The notes beneath the pieces are model-generated. The model ran no database searches, was not told where the DNA came from, and saw nothing but the letters and a program-made list of their open reading frames with translations. 64,000 nt of DNA. It comes from Candidatus Rifleibacteriota bacterium. GTDB taxonomy: Bacteria; Muiribacteriota; Ozemobacteria; Ozemobacterales; Ozemobacteraceae. The stretch covers positions 1-64,000 of the forward strand of contig JAAYNI010000049.1 in NCBI GenBank assembly GCA_012520995.1. The letters are read 5' to 3'. The position numbers and the translations under genes were made by a program. Shown piece after piece: positions 31,368 to 41,100 of this stretch; within the stretch, counting starts at the first letter, position 1, and each line of letters begins with the position of its first letter.

Positions 31368-32363
31368 ATGAAGATAGCTATTGATGTGATGGGGGGCGAC
31401 TTCGCTCCTTCCGCGTTGCTTGACGGAGCAAAACAATACAAAGAATCAGGCGGACAAGCCCACTTGATTCTAGTAGGCGGCAAAGCAGTAATCGATAAAC
31501 ACTTCGGCGGCAACCTGCCTAACGGCTGTACAGTTGAGCACACTGAAGAATATGTCGAGATGGGTGAACATCCGGTCATGGCTCTCAGACGCAAGAAAAA
31601 AGCTTCTGTAGCTGTTTGTTCGGCTTTAGTGAAAAACAAAGCGGCCGATGCCATGCTGTCTGCCGGTTCCACTGGTGCGCAGATGGCCTCCTCTTTGTTG
31701 CAAATAGGCAAAATAGAAAGCGTAGAAAGACCCGCAATATCTGTCATGCTGCCATCACTTGTCAGCGATGACGGAGTTTTAATGCTTGATGTCGGAGCAA
31801 ATGTCGATGTCAAACCAAAGCACCTCGTGCAGTTTGCTTTGATGGGTTCCATCTATTATTCTCACCTCTATAAAGTCGAAAAACCGCGAGTAGCTCTTCT
31901 CAACATAGGCTCTGAAGAAGCCAAGGGCAACGATCTGACCAAGGAAGCCTATACACTTCTCTCGGAAGAAAAATCTATAAACTTTGTCGGCAACATTGAA
32001 GCTGACGCTGTTTACACTAATGAAGCTGACGTGGTTGTTTGCGACGGTTTCCCGGGAAACGTTTTCCTGAAGACCAGTGAATCAGTTGCTCATTTTATGC
32101 AGGAACGCTTTATAAAATTCGTAAAAAAAGCCAATCTACCTGCAGAACTTATGCAAGCCTTTGCAGAACAAAGCAAAAGATTCAGTCCGGAAGCCCCTGA
32201 ATATAGCGGAGCTCCCTTGCTGGGTTTAAATGGAACCTCCATAGTTTGCCACGGTAAAGCCAAAGCTTCGGTAATAGCCAACGCTATTTCTCTTGCAGCA
32301 GATTGTGCCGAAAGCGGAATAATTGACTCAATCAGGTCAAATCTCGCAGGTTCAGCCACTTGA
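31368..32363 (+). CDS. plsX: Phosphate acyltransferase PlsX
   Basis: ATG 31368 (MKIAIDVMGGDFAPSALLDG) is chosen over the upstream TTG. The 331-aa protein shows DVMGGDFAP, the SAGSTGAQMASSLLQ loop, LDVGANVDVKPKHL and CDGFPGNVFLKTSE, all PlsX signatures. It makes acyl-phosphate from acyl-ACP for phospholipid synthesis. It follows rpmF by 21 bases. Confidence 0.95.
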   Translation: MKIAIDVMGGDFAPSALLDGAKQYKESGGQAHLILVGGKAVIDKHFGGNLPNGCTVEHTEEYVEMGEHPVMALRRKKKASVAVCSALVKNKAADAMLSAGSTGAQMASSLLQIGKIESVERPAISVMLPSLVSDDGVLMLDVGANVDVKPKHLVQFALMGSIYYSHLYKVEKPRVALLNIGSEEAKGNDLTKEAYTLLSEEKSINFVGNIEADAVYTNEADVVVCDGFPGNVFLKTSESVAHFMQERFIKFVKKANLPAELMQAFAEQSKRFSPEAPEYSGAPLLGLNGTSIVCHGKAKASVIANAISLAADCAESGIIDSIRSNLAGSAT

Positions 32364-32431
32364 AGAGTACACATACTTCAGCGAGCAGAGCAAATGCTTT
32401 TTGTTCTGCCGCATTCTGTTGTCTTTTAGAC

Positions 32432-32460
32432 TTGACAAAAAAAGCAAAATAAGATAAAAA
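32432..32460 (+). promoter_or_regulatory. Possible internal promoter before fabG
   Basis: TTGACA (32432-32437) and a weak TAAAAA (32455-32460) are spaced 17 bases within the 134-base gap between plsX and fabG. A GCAGAGCAAA...TTTGTTCTGC stem lies just upstream. Confidence 0.45.
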
Positions 32461-32497
32461 AGGCATTCCTTTTTCAGTAAACAAGTGAGGTGAAAAC

Positions 32498-33250
32498 TTG
32501 AGCAATTCGTCTGAGAACTCCAAAGTTGTCATAGTGACAGGTTCCGCCAGAGGAATTGGTTTTGCTACAGCAAAAGCTTTCGCTTCTGAAGGCTATAAAG
32601 TCATGCTTTCAGGCAGAAACTCCGCAGCTCTTGAAAAAGCGGCGGAAGACCTTAAAGCCTCAGGTTCGCAAGTTTCCTTTTGTTCAGCCGATGTATCTAT
32701 AGCTTCAGATGCTGACCGCTTAGTTCAGCAAACAATTTCAGAATTCGGCAGAATTGACGTTCTTGTCAACAATGCAGGCGTAACCAAAGACAACTTGCTG
32801 CTTCGCATGTCTGAGCAAGACTGGGAAACAGTAATAGATATAAACCTCAAAGGTGCTTTTTTGATGTCAAAAGCGGTAGCCAAACAAATGCTTAAGCAGA
32901 AATCCGGCGCCGTGATCAATATAGCTTCGGTTGTCGGTCTTACAGGCAATGCGGGACAAGCTAACTATTCCGCCAGCAAAGCAGGACTTATAGCCTTGAC
33001 CAAGACATTCGCCAAAGAATTCGGGAAAAAGGGACTCCGGGCAAACGCCGTTGCTCCGGGATTTATTAATTCGGACATGACAGAAACTCTTCCCGATGAT
33101 CTCAAGGAACAGATAAAGCAGCAAACAGCACTGAAAAAGTTCGGCGACGTTTCCAACGTTGCTGATGCAGTAGTCTTTCTCGCCTCAGACAAGGCGGAAT
33201 ATATCACAGGGCAAGTTCTCACCGTTGACGGCGGCATGGTGATGGCCTGA
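32498..33250 (+). CDS. fabG: 3-oxoacyl-[ACP] reductase FabG
   Basis: This 250-aa short-chain dehydrogenase has the NADP loop VTGSARGIGFATAKAFA, NNAGVTKDNLLLRM, the catalytic Ser region INIASVVGLTGNAGQ, YSASKAGLIALTK with Tyr and Lys, and the FabG-specific VAPGFINSDMTETLPDD. Start TTG 32498 has GAGGTG six bases upstream. It reduces beta-ketoacyl-ACP. Neither fabD nor fabH lies beside it. Confidence 0.95.
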   Translation: MSNSSENSKVVIVTGSARGIGFATAKAFASEGYKVMLSGRNSAALEKAAEDLKASGSQVSFCSADVSIASDADRLVQQTISEFGRIDVLVNNAGVTKDNLLLRMSEQDWETVIDINLKGAFLMSKAVAKQMLKQKSGAVINIASVVGLTGNAGQANYSASKAGLIALTKTFAKEFGKKGLRANAVAPGFINSDMTETLPDDLKEQIKQQTALKKFGDVSNVADAVVFLASDKAEYITGQVLTVDGGMVMA

Positions 33251-33275
33251 AAATCTCTATGGAGGAAAAAAATCA

Positions 33276-33527
33276 ATGAATAACGAATATTTTGACAAGG
33301 TACAAACCATTATTACTGAAAAACTCAGCGTAGACAAAAATCAGGTAACCCCTACCGCCAACTTCATCGAAGACCTTGGCGCAGACAGCCTCGACACAGT
33401 AGAATTAGTCATGGCTTTGGAAGAAGCCTACAACCTCGACATTCCAGATGATCAAGCTGAAAAACTCAGAACAGTTCAGGATGTCGTCAACTACATTGAG
33501 AAGGCAGTAAAAGAAGCAGAAGCTTAA
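33276..33527 (+). CDS. acpP: Acyl carrier protein
   Basis: This 83-aa acidic protein has the phosphopantetheine site EDLGADSLDTVELVMALEE, preceded by GGAGG. It carries the growing acyl chain. Its stop is followed by a strong terminator. Confidence 0.96.
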   Translation: MNNEYFDKVQTIITEKLSVDKNQVTPTANFIEDLGADSLDTVELVMALEEAYNLDIPDDQAEKLRTVQDVVNYIEKAVKEAEA

Positions 33528-33549
33528 TTAAAATCAGCATGAACCTTCA

Positions 33550-33595
33550 TATTCGCAACACTCCTTTTCAGTCTGTGTTGCGAATAATTTTTATA
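33550..33595 (+). terminator. Terminator between acpP and fabF
   Basis: TATTCGCAACAC and GTGTTGCGAATA form a 12-bp perfect stem, loop of 13, followed by a T-rich run. It probably attenuates rather than isolates fabF, which lies 24 bases further on. Confidence 0.8.
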
Positions 33596-33618
33596 CAGAC
33601 ACAAAGGATTCCTACTAA

Positions 33619-34860
33619 ATGAAAAGAGTATTTGTCACAGGAATGGGTGTAATAGTTCCCAACGCTATGGATATTAAAGAGTTTTCTGAAGCCTTGAGAG
33701 CAGGAAAAAGCGGTATAGGAAAACTTTCTTGTTTTGACGCATCTGAACTGCCTGTCCAAATAGGCGGCGAAGTTAAAAATTTCATACCTGACAAATACTG
33801 TGATCCCAAAACTATGCGACGACAAGACCGCTTTTCACAGCTGGGTCTTGCAGCAACAGAAATGGCAGTCAAACAAGCTGGACTGGACAATCCTTCTAGC
33901 TTTATTCCAGAAAGAGTCGGTGTTATTTTCTCATCCGGTATAGGCGGCGTAATCACCCTTATTGATGAGCACAAAAAATATCTTGAAGCCGGTCCTAACA
34001 GAGTGAACCCTTTCTTAGTTCCAATGATGATTACCAACATTACTTCTGGCATTATAGGCATGCTTTACGGATTTACTGGTCCCAACTTTTCTATCACTTC
34101 TGCCTGTGCTTCAAGCATGCATGCAATAGGTGAAGCCTACTTGAAAGTAGTCAGAGGCGATGCAGACATCATGATAACAGGCGGTTCTGAGGCTGCTCTT
34201 CTGCCTTTGACCTATATGGGCTTTGCTAAAATCAAAGCTCTTTCAAAACGCAACGATGAACCTGAAAAGGCTTCAAGACCTTTTGATCGCGACAGAGACG
34301 GTTTTGTTATGGGCGAAGGCGGCGGAGCATTAGTTATAGAATCAGAAGAAAGCATGATAAAACGAGGAAGCACTCCCTTAGTCGAAATTGTAGGTTATGG
34401 TTCGTCCGCAGACGCATATCACCTGACGGCCCCCCATCCAGAAGGAATCGGAGCAGCCTCGGCAATGCAACAAGCTTTGAATTTCAATAGCTCCAACCCG
34501 CAAGATATAAGCTATATAAATGCTCACGGTACAGCCACACCATTGGGCGACGCAGTTGAAATCAAAGCCATCCATAATGTCTTTGGCGACCATGCTCGCA
34601 ATATCAGCATAAACTCGACTAAATGCATGATCGGGCACTTGCTCGGCGGTGCAGGCGTTTGCGGAGCCATAGCGACAATTCTGCAAATGCACGAAGGCTT
34701 CTTGCACCCTAACATCAACTTGGAAAACTTGGATGAAGAGCTTCTTGAAATGCGCTTTACTGGACAAACTGCTGAAAACAAAGATATTAAACTTGCTCTG
34801 GTAAACTCTTTCGGGTTTGGCGGACAAAACGCATCCGTTATTCTAAAATCCTTAAATTAA
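33619..34860 (+). CDS. fabF: 3-oxoacyl-[ACP] synthase II FabF
   Basis: This 413-aa condensing enzyme has the Cys-His-His triad in TSACASSMHAIG, NAHGTATPLGDAVE and KCMIGHLLGGAGV, plus GFGGQNASVILKS at the end. It elongates acyl-ACP with malonyl-ACP. It is the last gene of the fatty-acid cluster. An imperfect hairpin around 34870-34900 may end it. Confidence 0.95.
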   Translation: MKRVFVTGMGVIVPNAMDIKEFSEALRAGKSGIGKLSCFDASELPVQIGGEVKNFIPDKYCDPKTMRRQDRFSQLGLAATEMAVKQAGLDNPSSFIPERVGVIFSSGIGGVITLIDEHKKYLEAGPNRVNPFLVPMMITNITSGIIGMLYGFTGPNFSITSACASSMHAIGEAYLKVVRGDADIMITGGSEAALLPLTYMGFAKIKALSKRNDEPEKASRPFDRDRDGFVMGEGGGALVIESEESMIKRGSTPLVEIVGYGSSADAYHLTAPHPEGIGAASAMQQALNFNSSNPQDISYINAHGTATPLGDAVEIKAIHNVFGDHARNISINSTKCMIGHLLGGAGVCGAIATILQMHEGFLHPNINLENLDEELLEMRFTGQTAENKDIKLALVNSFGFGGQNASVILKSLN

Positions 34861-34902
34861 CAAGAAAAAAGACGCTTTCTTATTCAGAAAACGTTTTAGC
34901 CC

Positions 34903-34932
34903 TTGCCTTTAAAATATTATCTAGTTTATAAT
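34903..34932 (+). promoter_or_regulatory. spoVS promoter
   Basis: TTGCCT (34903-34908) and a perfect TATAAT (34927-34932) are spaced 18 bases. GGAGAGG lies before the ATG at 34971. Confidence 0.65.
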
Positions 34933-34970
34933 TAAATCATTAGTCAGACAACAAGACAGGAGAGGTTACA

Positions 34971-35231
34971 ATGGAAATACTGAGAGTTGCATCATCTTCA
35001 AGCCCCAAGTCAGTAGCTGGCGCAATAGCAGCAGTTATAGAGCAAGACGGAAAAGTTGTCCTTCTTGCTGTAGGAGCTGGCGCTGTTAATCAAGCTGTTA
35101 AATCCATCGCCGTAACTAGAGGCTACGTAGCTCCTAAAGGCATAGATCTTTCTACCATGATTGCTTTCGCCAAGATAGATATAGACGGCAACGAAAAAAC
35201 TGCGATCAAATTCCTTGTTGAAGCTCAGTAA
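34971..35231 (+). CDS. spoVS: Stage V sporulation protein S (SpoVS)
   Basis: This 86-aa SpoVS has VASSSSPKSVAGAIAAVIEQ, VLLAVGAGAVNQAVKSIAVT, RGYVAPKGIDL and the terminal IDGNEKTAIKFLVEAQ. It is an Alba-like small nucleic-acid-binding protein first known from spore formers but also present in many non-sporulating lineages. It overlaps the following TPR gene by 17 bases. No other sporulation gene is in the window, so a regulatory role outside sporulation is more likely. Confidence 0.93.
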   Translation: MEILRVASSSSPKSVAGAIAAVIEQDGKVVLLAVGAGAVNQAVKSIAVTRGYVAPKGIDLSTMIAFAKIDIDGNEKTAIKFLVEAQ

Positions 35232-36717
35232 AAAGTTTTACCGAAAATTTAAGGCTAAAAAAGACCTTTTGATGCTGGCGCTTATAATAAGCGTCAGCTT
35301 TTCAGTGCCTTTGTTAGCTCAAACAAGCGAAGTATTAAAATACCAGAAACAAATTTTAGACAACCCGAAAGATGTCGCAGCTCATCTTCGCCTTGCTTTA
35401 GCCTATACGATGGAGAAGAACTATGTGGGAGCTGTGCGTTCTTACTTTGATGTTTTAAAACTTGAACCGGATAACTTCCACGCTTACAACAATCTGGGCA
35501 TACTTTATAAACAAAGCGGGCAATATCAAGACAGCATCCAATGTTACCTGCAAGCTCAACGCCTAAACCCAGACTCATATTGGGTACCATATAACATGGG
35601 CTTATGCTACGAAGCCATGCTTCAATTCAACAACGCGAAAGAGTCATATGGCAGAGCCCTTTCATTAAATCCCTCTTTTACCCAAGCCCTCAATCGCCTC
35701 CGAGTGCTTAACGACCCAAACTTCGACGGCAGAGTAGCCAACTTGCCTCCCATAAGCGCAGTTCCGGAACAGCCTCAAACTCCTGTACAGGCAACTCAAC
35801 AAATGACAATTGCCACAAGTTATACTCAGAAAACTTCTAGACCTGTACAAGAGACAAAACCCGCTCAAACACAACAAATACAGAAAAAAACTCCTGCAGA
35901 ACCCAAAAAACAAGAAAAAATCTTCCGTTTCACATCAAAAACCTCCGCAGCAGCTAAAATTTTTAACCAGGCAATGGAAGCTTTTAAAACTGACGACATG
36001 CCCTTGGCCATTCAGCTATATGTAACAGCTGTCACGTCAGAACCGCCTCTTCTAAGCGAATCTGATAACGGCTTAATCAAAGCTGCACTTACTTATCTTA
36101 AAGACCGCCCTAATCGCATCACAAATGGTCTTTATTACCGAGGCATGCTGATACATTTCTCCGGCTATACAGAGCTGGCTGTCGTAGACCTTAGAAGTTA
36201 TACGGCTACCCACGTTGAAGGTGAAAATCAATTCACAGAGCAATTCTTAAAAGAAGCCCAAAAAATACTAGACGTTTATGACCAAGAGCAGGCTCAAATA
36301 GCTGCAATCAAGGAAGAAAAGAGATTGAGAAGGCTTCAAGAACAGGAAGAGCGTGCTGCTATGGAAGCAGCGAAAAAGAAAGCTGAACAAGAAAGCTCTG
36401 CTCCAAGCTCATATACAGCTAAGCGAATGTCTGAGGATGAGATCCTTTATGAAGGCGACAAACTTTTACGAGAAACAAAACATGCTCAAGCTATTGAAGT
36501 TTTAAAAATCGGCTTAAGAAACTACCCTGACAGCATACCACTGCTTTCCAAAACAGCAACAGCCTACTCCGATCTTTTCTTGATTTACAGCGATCAGCAA
36601 GCAGGAAATGAAGCTGTTAAAATCTATCAGGAAATAGTCGACAAGGCTCCTTCAAGTTCCAATGAAAAAGCTATAGCCGAAGAAATGCTCAGAGAGTTGA
36701 GCAGGAGAATACGCTAA
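35215..36717 (+). CDS. Exported TPR protein, 500 aa
   Basis: The start is TTG 35215 or TTG 35218, overlapping spoVS. A basic n-region (KKFYRKFKAKK) and hydrophobic core (LLMLALIISVSFSVPLLA) form a signal peptide. N-terminal TPRs (AHLRLALAYTMEKNYVGAVR, AYNNLGILYKQSGQYQDSIQ, PYNMGLCYEAMLQFNNAKES) are followed by a Gln/Pro/Thr-rich linker, a second helical region, a charged coiled coil (EEKRLRRLQEQEERAAMEAA) and final TPRs. The role is unknown. Coupling to spoVS is unusual for an exported protein. Confidence 0.78.
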   Translation: MLKLSKKFYRKFKAKKDLLMLALIISVSFSVPLLAQTSEVLKYQKQILDNPKDVAAHLRLALAYTMEKNYVGAVRSYFDVLKLEPDNFHAYNNLGILYKQSGQYQDSIQCYLQAQRLNPDSYWVPYNMGLCYEAMLQFNNAKESYGRALSLNPSFTQALNRLRVLNDPNFDGRVANLPPISAVPEQPQTPVQATQQMTIATSYTQKTSRPVQETKPAQTQQIQKKTPAEPKKQEKIFRFTSKTSAAAKIFNQAMEAFKTDDMPLAIQLYVTAVTSEPPLLSESDNGLIKAALTYLKDRPNRITNGLYYRGMLIHFSGYTELAVVDLRSYTATHVEGENQFTEQFLKEAQKILDVYDQEQAQIAAIKEEKRLRRLQEQEERAAMEAAKKKAEQESSAPSSYTAKRMSEDEILYEGDKLLRETKHAQAIEVLKIGLRNYPDSIPLLSKTATAYSDLFLIYSDQQAGNEAVKIYQEIVDKAPSSSNEKAIAEEMLRELSRRIR

Positions 36718-36725
36718 CACTAAAC

Positions 36726-36925
36726 TAGCGCTTTGTTACACCTAATACTTCTCTGTTCAATGACAAGCAGTCAACATGGACTATTCATGGTTATTTGATG
36801 CAGCCGCCGCCGCACTATAGGGCGTAGGGCGTGGGGGGTGGAATTGTTTAGACTCAATTGCTGAAACTGATAATTGCTTTGAGATGCTAATAAATATACG
36901 TTGTTTATTTTTTTAGGTTTTGGCG
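36726..36925 (+). repeat. Composite repeat: complete module + tract + tail
   Basis: The module 36726-36817 (TAGCGCTTTGTTACACCTAA ... TTGATGCAGCCGCCGCCGCA CTA) is followed by GGGCGTAGGGCGTGGGGGGT and then GGAATTGTTTAGACTCAATT and GCTGAAACTGATAATTGC. This is the most complete and clearest copy. It begins nine bases after the TPR stop codon. Confidence 0.85.
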
Positions 36926-37138
36926 AACATCATTCCTTTCTCATCACGCACCACCTGCCACTCATCACTGGCTGTTCGTTGCCCTCTCTACCCACTATCC
37001 ACTAATCCCTTGCCACTGTTTTTAGGTCTCTGTCCTTAATCAGAGGCTAGGTCAAAAATTGTGATTATGCGATAATAAAGTATGGCTTTGCTTTTTGATT
37101 TTGCTACTCCCTGCGCCCTAACCCCTTCCCTTGGAGTT
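36926..37138. repeat. Further repeat modules between convergent genes
   Basis: CACCACCTGCCACTCATCAC and a CTACCCACTATCCAC tract precede CTTAATCAGAGGCTAGG and TCAAAAATTGTGATTATGCG. The latter pair recurs at about 42170-42205. The block ends in a C-rich G4-like tract (CCCTGCGCCCTAACCCC) that abuts the beta-barrel gene. No gene is seen in 36718-37138. Confidence 0.7.
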
Positions 37139-38104
37139 TTACCATTTGGCGGTGACGCCCCCTTGAATCTTGCTGTCCCATCCGTAGCTTCTATATGTTC
37201 GCAGGTTGTTAAAGTATGCCAACTCTAAAGTCACTTTTTCGGTAACAGCAAACCTTGCAGCCATAACCATGTCCATAGTGTCTTTGTCGTCGCTCCCCAC
37301 TACCTCTCCTGCCAGCTCACCTATTAAAGCGACATGTTCTGTAACGGCATAGGCTATGCCGAATCTGTAAATAAAGCTGCTCTTTTCTTCACTCTTGTGT
37401 CTGAAAATTGTGCCTATTTCCAAGTTTGCAGTAGCTTTATCAGTTTCTTTAGTAGTCACACAGGTGAACAGTTTAAAGGTTTTATTTTCATCAGAGCCTG
37501 CGACTCCCATTCTCCCGCTATCGCCTGTAGCAAGCTTCAAGACACCGCCTACTGCGAAACGGTAATATTCATGTTCTCTGAGCCTTCGCTTAACGCCCAA
37601 GGTCATATTGCCAAGCCCTGTCAGGCTGTCATCAATCCCCATAGTCAGAGGAGCATCTAAATACCAGTCTCTGACAGGGATATTCACAGAGATTTCACCA
37701 TTCTCTGTTACCCAAAGCCCTGAAAACTCAAAAGAATGTATTTCGCCGCTCTCCACAGTGCGAAATGCTGCTCCTTTAGTAGAGTTGAGCTCGGAGTAGT
37801 TGTATCTGAAGCCTGTAACTAGTCTTCCTGCAGGAAGTTTGTGAGCTGTATTGCCCACAATCAAGCCTGTCATGCCTTCTTCATTCATCGCAACGCCTGT
37901 CATAGATTTAAGCAAAGGATCTGAGGAATTGGCTTTATATTTTTCTTCCATTTTCTGAACTTTGCCATCCTGAGAAGGCAGAGAAGAAAATATATCTCCT
38001 TCGTAAGTTTTGAGTCGAGGCGCTGCAAATACAACTTGCGAAAGCCCAATGAATAAGGCAGCAGCAAGAAGCTTTTTCTTTAACCTCTTAAAGCATAGCA
38101 ACAA
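37139..38104 (-). CDS. Outer-membrane beta-barrel-like protein
   Basis: This 321-aa protein has a signal peptide (KKKLLAAALFIGLSQVVFAA) and a long run of amphipathic strands (LVTGFRYNYSELNSTKGAAF, GEISVNIPVRDWYLDAPL, FIYRFGIAYAVTEHVALIGE), ending in VTAKW with a C-terminal aromatic typical of barrel insertion. The PLTMGIDDSLTGLGNMTLGV segment resembles the barrel at 12607. TTG start 38104 overlaps the TPR gene stop by 17 bases, so it is coupled to that exported protein. Confidence 0.72.
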   Translation of the reverse strand: MLLCFKRLKKKLLAAALFIGLSQVVFAAPRLKTYEGDIFSSLPSQDGKVQKMEEKYKANSSDPLLKSMTGVAMNEEGMTGLIVGNTAHKLPAGRLVTGFRYNYSELNSTKGAAFRTVESGEIHSFEFSGLWVTENGEISVNIPVRDWYLDAPLTMGIDDSLTGLGNMTLGVKRRLREHEYYRFAVGGVLKLATGDSGRMGVAGSDENKTFKLFTCVTTKETDKATANLEIGTIFRHKSEEKSSFIYRFGIAYAVTEHVALIGELAGEVVGSDDKDTMDMVMAARFAVTEKVTLELAYFNNLRTYRSYGWDSKIQGGVTAKW

Positions 38105-41100
38105 ACTGTTTCAGCCTTTCTGAATGCGGGAAGGGTCTAGCTCCTGTGGACATGGAGCTAAGAATTTCTTTAGCCTCATTCAAATGTATTTTCTGCTTTG
38201 TCTGCATATAAAGCTGGACAGCAGCCTGAGCTTTATAAAATTCTTCCGTGCTTCTGCCTGAAGTAAGGCTTTTAACCGCATTGAATTCTATTACAGCTTT
38301 GGCAGGTTCACCCGAGAAGAGATAGATAACTCCAAGATTTGAGTGAGCATCAGCATCTTCCGGATCCAAGTCGACTATTTTCTTCCAAATCTCAGCCGAC
38401 TTGGAAAGAACGTTATAGTCAGCATCAACTATAAATTCCCCTTCTATAGCTTTCCAAAGTTTCACAGCAGCCTCGCCTTGCCCTCCCAGCCAATAGAGAT
38501 TGCCCAGAGCAAGTTTCGCCATATCTGACTCCGGATGTGCCGTGTGAGCTCTGGCATAAGCATCAAAGGCATCTTTGAAGTTGCCTTGCAGGGTACTTAC
38601 AAAACCTATATTCAGCAACAAATCCAAGTTGTCTGGAGAAGCTTTGCGAGCTTTGGCAAATTCAGCCAGAGCATCGGCGCTTCTGCCTTTAGATGCAAGA
38701 GATATACCGCTAAGGATGATTGTGTCCGCAGGGTCAGGCTTTCTCACATATTTTTTCTTTGTAGCCTTAATTCCATAGCGTTCCTCTTCGGGCAAATCAT
38801 ATTTGCCGACGCCTCCGCCAAATTTTGCCGCCTTATCATTAATCCACTGCTTATCTGCAGCTGACAAGGAAGTTTTAGCCATATTTTCATTGAATGTTCC
38901 AGAATTGACACCCGTCATTTTCGGAACACGTTTAAATTGACTCAAGGTACTGAGAACCATTCTCTTATCATCCTTGCTCATGCTTGGACCATAGGCATCT
39001 ATCAAAGTAGCTTCTCTGGGAGTTTTGGCTACGACATTCTTTTCAGATTCATTTATTCTCTTTACAACTTCTTCTTTATGCTTCATAGCAGCTGTCTGAG
39101 TCTCTTTTGCAGCCTGAAGCTTTGCTATTTGCCAGATTTTGCTTCTGGCGTGCTGCTTCATACGTGAATTAGCAGGAGCTGAGACATAGAGAGTTTCATA
39201 TATATCTTTGGCAGGCTCAAGTCTGTCTTGTTTTATTCTGGCCATACCAAGAAGAGCCATAGCCTTATAATATTTTTTATCAAGTTTCAGAGCATCAAGA
39301 GCATAGCTTTCAGCCGACTCAAAGTTGCCTGCTCCGTAACTTATCAAACCAAGATAGTAAGGAGGCTCAGCCATTTTGGGGCTGAGAGCCATAGCTCTTC
39401 TGAAATATTCTTCAGCATTGGCCGCTTTGTCCAGCTTTTGATACATTTTCCCTATATTGATGACTATAGGATAATAATCAGGTTTCAGACCCTCTGCAGA
39501 CTGCCATGAAGACAAAGCCGATGTATTCAAGCCCGATGCCGCATACATGAGACCCAGTTCATAATAAGGCTCGTATCGGTCAGGAGCAAGCCTGATACAC
39601 TCAAGATATTTCTCTTTGGCTCTGTTAACAAGACCCTTGGCTCTGAATTCATTCCCTTCTTGCACCAAACGCTCAACAGGAGCTGGAGATTTAATTTCGG
39701 GAACAGGAACTTCTGTCTTTCTCTCATAGGCGCTGGCCATTTTGTCGTGCATTTCTGTGGCCATCTTTTTGAGCTTTGAATTATCTGGCAGGTGCCTGTT
39801 CAATATAGTCAACGAATCCAATGCCTCTGGAACTCTGTTGATTTTGGCCAAGGCCATACTCTTGAAGATCAAAGCCTTTTCATGGACAGGATTATCAGCC
39901 AGCAAAGCGTCAAAATTATCTATGGCGCCTCTATAATTTTTCATAATGTAGAGAGACAAACCTAAATCGTATCTGGCCAACTTGTGCTTAGGATTGATTT
40001 CGATAGCCTTTTGGAAAGCCTGAGCTGATTTTTCTACCTCACCCAGCTTGAAAAGTATGGAGCCTTGAGTATGATAGAACTCACTCTTTGCAGGTTCTCC
40101 GGCAATTGCCTTGTTGACCGCAGATAGAGCATATTGAAGTTCTTTGTCTTGGGTAGAAAGCACATATGCCAAGCCGTTTAAAGCTTCGTAATGAGAAGGC
40201 TGCAAACTTATAGCCTTCCTGAAAGAAGCTTCAGCCTCTTTATATCTGCCCTGCTCTGTATAACAGTGCCCCAAAATTGCACTCACATCGGCAACATCCG
40301 GATGCTTGGAACGCAGATATACTAGACGTCTTATAGCTTCATCATAGTTTTGAAGCTTAATAAGCTTGCTGACTTCTCGAATTTCATCAAAAACTCCCAG
40401 AAGTCTTTCTTCCTGTCTTTTGCCGCCAAGAGCTTCAATATCATTAAACGGTATTCTTACTTTTTCAACTTCAGAAGGTTCCCGCATCTTAGCATAAGCT
40501 TGGGGATTATCACGTTTTGTCATTCTGTTCATCAGAAGAGTGATGCCTTGAACGATTTTTGCTGTTTTCGGGCTGTCAGGCTCAGATTTTGCCAAAAGCT
40601 TTTTCATAAGCTCCACAGCTTCTTCTAGCTTGCCTTCTGAAGCCATGACAACTGCTTTATTATATTCAGCCTGAGTAAAGTCGGGATCGTATTCCAATGC
40701 TTTGTCAAGAATATCCATATTGCCCCTGACAATACCTTTTTTTGTATTTATCAAAGACATAGTATAATAAGCGAGAGCAAGATCTTTTTTTAGTTTTCTC
40801 TGTGCCAACTCAGCCTCAACAGCTTTATCACTCTTATTTGATTCCAAAAGACGCAGAGCCTCTCCTGAATTAGCTCGCAGCATTCTTTCTTTCAAGCCAA
40901 TTGTCTGTTTTATGGAGTTGGATGCTTGGTTGAGCATGTTTCCGTGATAAGAAGCTACTCCTAATGCAAACCAAAGGTCTGCATTTTCCGACTCGGCTTT
41001 TATTGCCAAAGTCAAAGGCTCTATAGCTTCGCCATATGCTTTTCTCTTGCTTAAGAGCAGACCCAGCATGACATTGGCTCGCCCAACATTTTTGTTCAAA

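Noticed and set aside
31343-31852. 169-aa minus ORF opposite plsX
   Set aside because: It is an antisense shadow of plsX, which has full family motifs.
33550-33595. Hairpin before fabF as a riboswitch
   Set aside because: A simple perfect stem with T run fits a terminator; there is no conserved aptamer structure.
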